Assembly: GCF_041820985.1 (NCBI RefSeq)
Contig: NZ_JBGUAU010000017.1
Span: 62,001 to 126,000 of the forward strand
Direction of reading: 5' to 3'
Origin: Evansella sp041820985
GTDB taxonomy: Bacteria > Bacillota > Bacilli > Bacillales > Salisediminibacteriaceae
DNA length: 64,000 bases
The notes beneath the pieces were generated by a model that saw only the letters and a program-made list of their open reading frames with translations, was not told the origin of the DNA and did no database searches. Both the position numbers and the translations under genes were made by a program. Shown here piece by piece: positions 61,978 through 64,000 of the stretch. The stretch's first letter is position 1. Every line of letters starts with the position of its first letter.

Positions 61978-62337
61978 CGGACCACCCCTTTGTTTATTTT
62001 CAACTTTTATATCATAATTGCAATATGCCCTATCTATTTACATTATACTTTGTTCTTATCCAATGTAAAAAAACTTGGCTCAAACTTTATCAAAGCATTT
62101 GAAATTTTTACTGTATCATACCTGAATTATAGGCTAAAGATCGTTATTTTCCATTTCAAATGACTTTTCTCCTCTAAGGAAAATAACGCTACATTAATAG
62201 CTAGTTCGAATAAAAACGAGTAATAGTATGTTACAGAGGCATTGATTTTATGATAATATTCCCTCTTTCTGGATGATTTTTGCTATAATAGAAGTAGAAA
62301 GTCCACCATTTTTCCAACCCAAAGGAGGTTGTTCGTA
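61978..62337. other. Divergent intergenic region between ytkK and the UspA-type gene
   Basis: 360 bp, AT-rich. It contains a consensus -10 TATAAT at 62284-62289 for the UspA gene, with no clear -35, and the ytkK ribosome binding site region (AGGGGTGGT) at its left end. I see no repeat, RNA motif or further gene. Confidence 0.5.
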
Positions 62338-62784
62338 ATGCCAGTACGCTATAAAACAATACTCGTTGCTGTGGATGGTTCTCTAGAAGCAAAACGCGCG
62401 TTAAAGAAGGCAATCATGATATCAACAGAACAAAATGCAAAACTTCTTATCACTCACATTATCGATACAAGAACATTTGCTGCTGTAGAACATTATGATA
62501 GAATGATTTTTTCTGAGGCTGAACGATATGCAGAGGAAATGCTAAAAGATTATAGAGACGAAGCTATCGAAGCTGGTGTGAAAGATGTATCAATGATTAT
62601 CGACTTTGGATCACCTAAAGTGAAGATTGCGAAAGATGTGGCAAAAAAACATGAGGTAGATTTGATTGTAACAGGTGCTACTGGATTAAATGCCGTGGAA
62701 CGATTCTTAATAGGAAGTGTTTCCGAACACATCACAAGACACTCCCGTTGTGACGTTTTAATCGTACGCACCGATGTTATTTAA
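62338..62784 (+). CDS. UspA-family universal stress protein
   Basis: 148-aa alpha/beta protein of the UspA family, with YKTILVAVDGS at the N-terminus. The ATP-binding signature G-x2-G-x9-G-S is present in TGATGLNAVERFLIGSVSE, followed by DVLIVR. ATP-binding members act as dimers in stress or growth-arrest responses; the exact role is unknown. The start is ATG 62338 nine bases after AAAGGAGG; a TTG at 62329 overlaps the site. The next gene follows 26 bp later. Confidence 0.9.
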   Translation: MPVRYKTILVAVDGSLEAKRALKKAIMISTEQNAKLLITHIIDTRTFAAVEHYDRMIFSEAERYAEEMLKDYRDEAIEAGVKDVSMIIDFGSPKVKIAKDVAKKHEVDLIVTGATGLNAVERFLIGSVSEHITRHSRCDVLIVRTDVI

Positions 62785-62810
62785 AATTACCATAAGGAGG
62801 AATGGTTGTC

Positions 62811-63125
62811 TTGACCATAACATTTACCTATGATTCTCGCTTGGGCATCTCCGTTCCTCAACTTGAAACGGAATGGAATTATTTAAACCCACAAACCCAA
62901 ACTGCTATTTTTGATAAGTGGGAAGAAATTCGTGGCGATATCCCTGACAGAATTAAAGATCTTGAACAAGAAATTAACGAATTGCAACAACAGCTTTATG
63001 AGGAAGATGAATTTCAAAAAAGCTGTGAATTAAATTCTTCCATAGCAGAACTAGCATCCATTATTAATGATTTATGGATCTGGTATCGTTCTGGAGAAGG
63101 TGTAGAAGTTAAGGTACATTCATAG
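62811..63125 (+). CDS. Small coiled-coil protein of unknown function
   Basis: 104-aa acidic protein with a central coiled-coil-like helix (about 44-67, DRIKDLEQEINELQQQL context). It has no signal peptide, membrane segment or enzymatic motif. AAGGAGG lies ten bases before TTG 62811. An ATG at 62802 is only one base from the site and unlikely to be used. It is probably cotranscribed with the UspA gene, with a terminator after it. Family not recognised. Confidence 0.7.
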   Translation: MTITFTYDSRLGISVPQLETEWNYLNPQTQTAIFDKWEEIRGDIPDRIKDLEQEINELQQQLYEEDEFQKSCELNSSIAELASIINDLWIWYRSGEGVEVKVHS

Positions 63126-63146
63126 AATTTCCATTACTAGAGAACA

Positions 63147-63193
63147 AGAGATGTGACCAAGGTTTTTCTAAAGCCTAGGAACACATCTCTTGT
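63147..63193. terminator. Bidirectional terminator between the coiled-coil gene and the EcsC gene
   Basis: AAGAGATGTG / CACATCTCTT perfect 10-bp stem with a 22-nt loop containing an inner AGG/CCT pair. Confidence 0.75.
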
Positions 63194-63197
63194 TCTT

Positions 63198-64000
63198 TCA
63201 ACTTTTCTCTAGTAACCACCGTTTTTGATAAAAATAATGAGATGACGTAGCAATTTCTTTTGCAAAGTTATAATTACTGGCAGCACCTACAGCAATACTA
63301 AAAACCGGTATTCCCTGTATTAATTTTTTCCTTGCAAAGGAAAGGAAAAATAACTTGAGTATATTATTTAGTGGTCGTTGCATCCATGCTTGAGTAGTAA
63401 TATCTTCTTCCCCATCATAAAAGAGCACGTCATCCTCTATATTGGATATTTCTTGATATAAGTAATTCCAGGCTTCCCCTTGTAGGGATCTTGGGAGTGA
63501 AATAGCGTGAAACACTTTTAACACGAGCATCATTTCATACGGTTTTCTCATATCATAGCCGTATGTAAGAGCTACGAGCTGGGTCGTACGTAAGTTTATT
63601 GCTAACATGAAAGGTAAATCACTGAGGAAGAAAGCAAGCCCTCCAATTCCTGTAATGCCTCCTTGAGCTAAAGCTGTTAATCTCTGTCGCGCTAATTGTT
63701 TTTTTGCAATAAATCGTAACTGATCTATAGAGAGCTTCTTCATATCCTGAATAGAATATATATCTGATCGAAATATCCTCGCTTGTGTTAATAGATGGTC
63801 TCTCGCCTGTTCATCAAAACGCCCTTGTTGAACGATAGCCTGAAGATGGAACAACATATCGTCTAATTTAGTTAACATCTTGTGTGACCAATTACCCCCA
63901 AATTCGTGAAATCCAGACTTCACCAATTTTTGATACGTTCTAGAGAAATCAGTACCTATATTTGAAAATTGTTGTTCTTCCCAACGAGCAATTTCACTCC
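63198..64000 (-). CDS. EcsC-family protein, 5' end beyond the right edge
   Basis: The reading frame stays open past the GTG at 63926 to the window edge (…SEIARWEEQQFSNIGTDFSRTYQ…), so the true start lies outside. The visible ~267 residues match the EcsC domain: FGGNWSHKML, RFIAKKQLARQRLTALAQGG, a membrane-like GGLAFFLSDLPFMLAINLRTTQLVA and PVFSIAVGAASNYNFAKEI near the end. EcsC proteins are often linked to membrane or ABC-transport functions, but the biochemical role is not known. The terminator at 63147-63193 lies just past its stop. Confidence 0.8.
   Translation of the reverse strand, partial: SEIARWEEQQFSNIGTDFSRTYQKLVKSGFHEFGGNWSHKMLTKLDDMLFHLQAIVQQGRFDEQARDHLLTQARIFRSDIYSIQDMKKLSIDQLRFIAKKQLARQRLTALAQGGITGIGGLAFFLSDLPFMLAINLRTTQLVALTYGYDMRKPYEMMLVLKVFHAISLPRSLQGEAWNYLYQEISNIEDDVLFYDGEEDITTQAWMQRPLNNILKLFFLSFARKKLIQGIPVFSIAVGAASNYNFAKEIATSSHYFYQKRWLLEKS

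Overview
The window is a chromosomal core segment of a low-GC, endospore-forming Firmicute of the family Bacillaceae. The evidence is the small acid-soluble spore protein SspI, the sporulation-associated YtxC, YtaF, YtvI and YtrH/YtrI proteins, two T-box leaders, an L20-type leader, and a gene order close to that of Bacillus subtilis from pheST through infC-rpmI-rplT, thrS, dnaBI, polA, phoPR, citZ-icd-mdh, pfkA-pyk and accDA to dnaE. It differs from B. subtilis in having mqnC (futalosine menaquinone route) between ytxC and dnaI, a Ku/ligase/polymerase cluster in this region, a cysteine glutathione peroxidase, a dimeric-type dUTPase and a PAS-GGDEF-EAL gene beside infC. I cannot name the species. 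I see no insertion sequence, prophage, tRNA, rRNA or CRISPR array.

Layout. 1-113 is the start of an iron-dependent alcohol dehydrogenase that runs off the left edge. 0.4-4.3 kb is the pheS-pheT operon behind a Phe T-box. 4.3-8.6 kb holds an rRNA/tRNA methyltransferase, sspI (sigma-G), glutathione peroxidase with an operator-like palindrome, an M42 peptidase, dUTPase and ysdB (sigma-W). 8.8-11.9 kb is a ku - ATP ligase - primase/polymerase non-homologous end-joining cluster. 12-16.6 kb holds a TVP38 protein, ysdA, rplT-rpmI-infC (AUU start) and a PAS-GGDEF-EAL protein. 17-24.7 kb is thrS (Thr T-box), ytxC, mqnC, dnaI, dnaB and nrdR. 25.1-25.9 kb is a non-coding tandem hairpin array. 25.9-35.5 kb is speD, gapB, coaE, ytaF, mutM, polA, phoR and phoP. 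35.8-42.6 kb is a MaoC-like protein, mdh, icd, citZ, ytwI, ytvI and fxsA. 42.6-43.5 kb holds a dispersed repeat and a second tandem hairpin array. 43.5-54 kb is pyk, pfkA, accA, accD, a GntR regulator, malic enzyme and dnaE. 54-64 kb holds sporulation membrane genes, nrnA, ytpI, ytoI, ytkL, an M24 peptidase, small hypotheticals, an SDR protein, a UspA-type protein and an EcsC-family gene cut by the right edge.

How the genes work together. The right half is central carbon metabolism: glycolysis (pfkA, pyk), gluconeogenesis (gapB), the first TCA steps (citZ, icd, mdh), malate decarboxylation (ytsJ) and malonyl-CoA synthesis (accDA). A GntR/FadR-type regulator sits between ytsJ and accD, and a near-ideal operator palindrome lies just upstream of ytsJ, which suggests one autoregulated malate-to-fatty-acid unit. 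The left half is translation (pheST, infC, rpmI, rplT, thrS) and replication initiation (dnaB, dnaI, nrdR).

The most unusual content is a pair of intergenic tandem arrays at 25.2-25.7 kb and 42.95-43.4 kb. Their sequences are unrelated, but both are built from 51-53-bp units with an invariant inverted-repeat stem (10 or 8 bp), a variable loop, an alternating linker or loop, and a truncated last unit.
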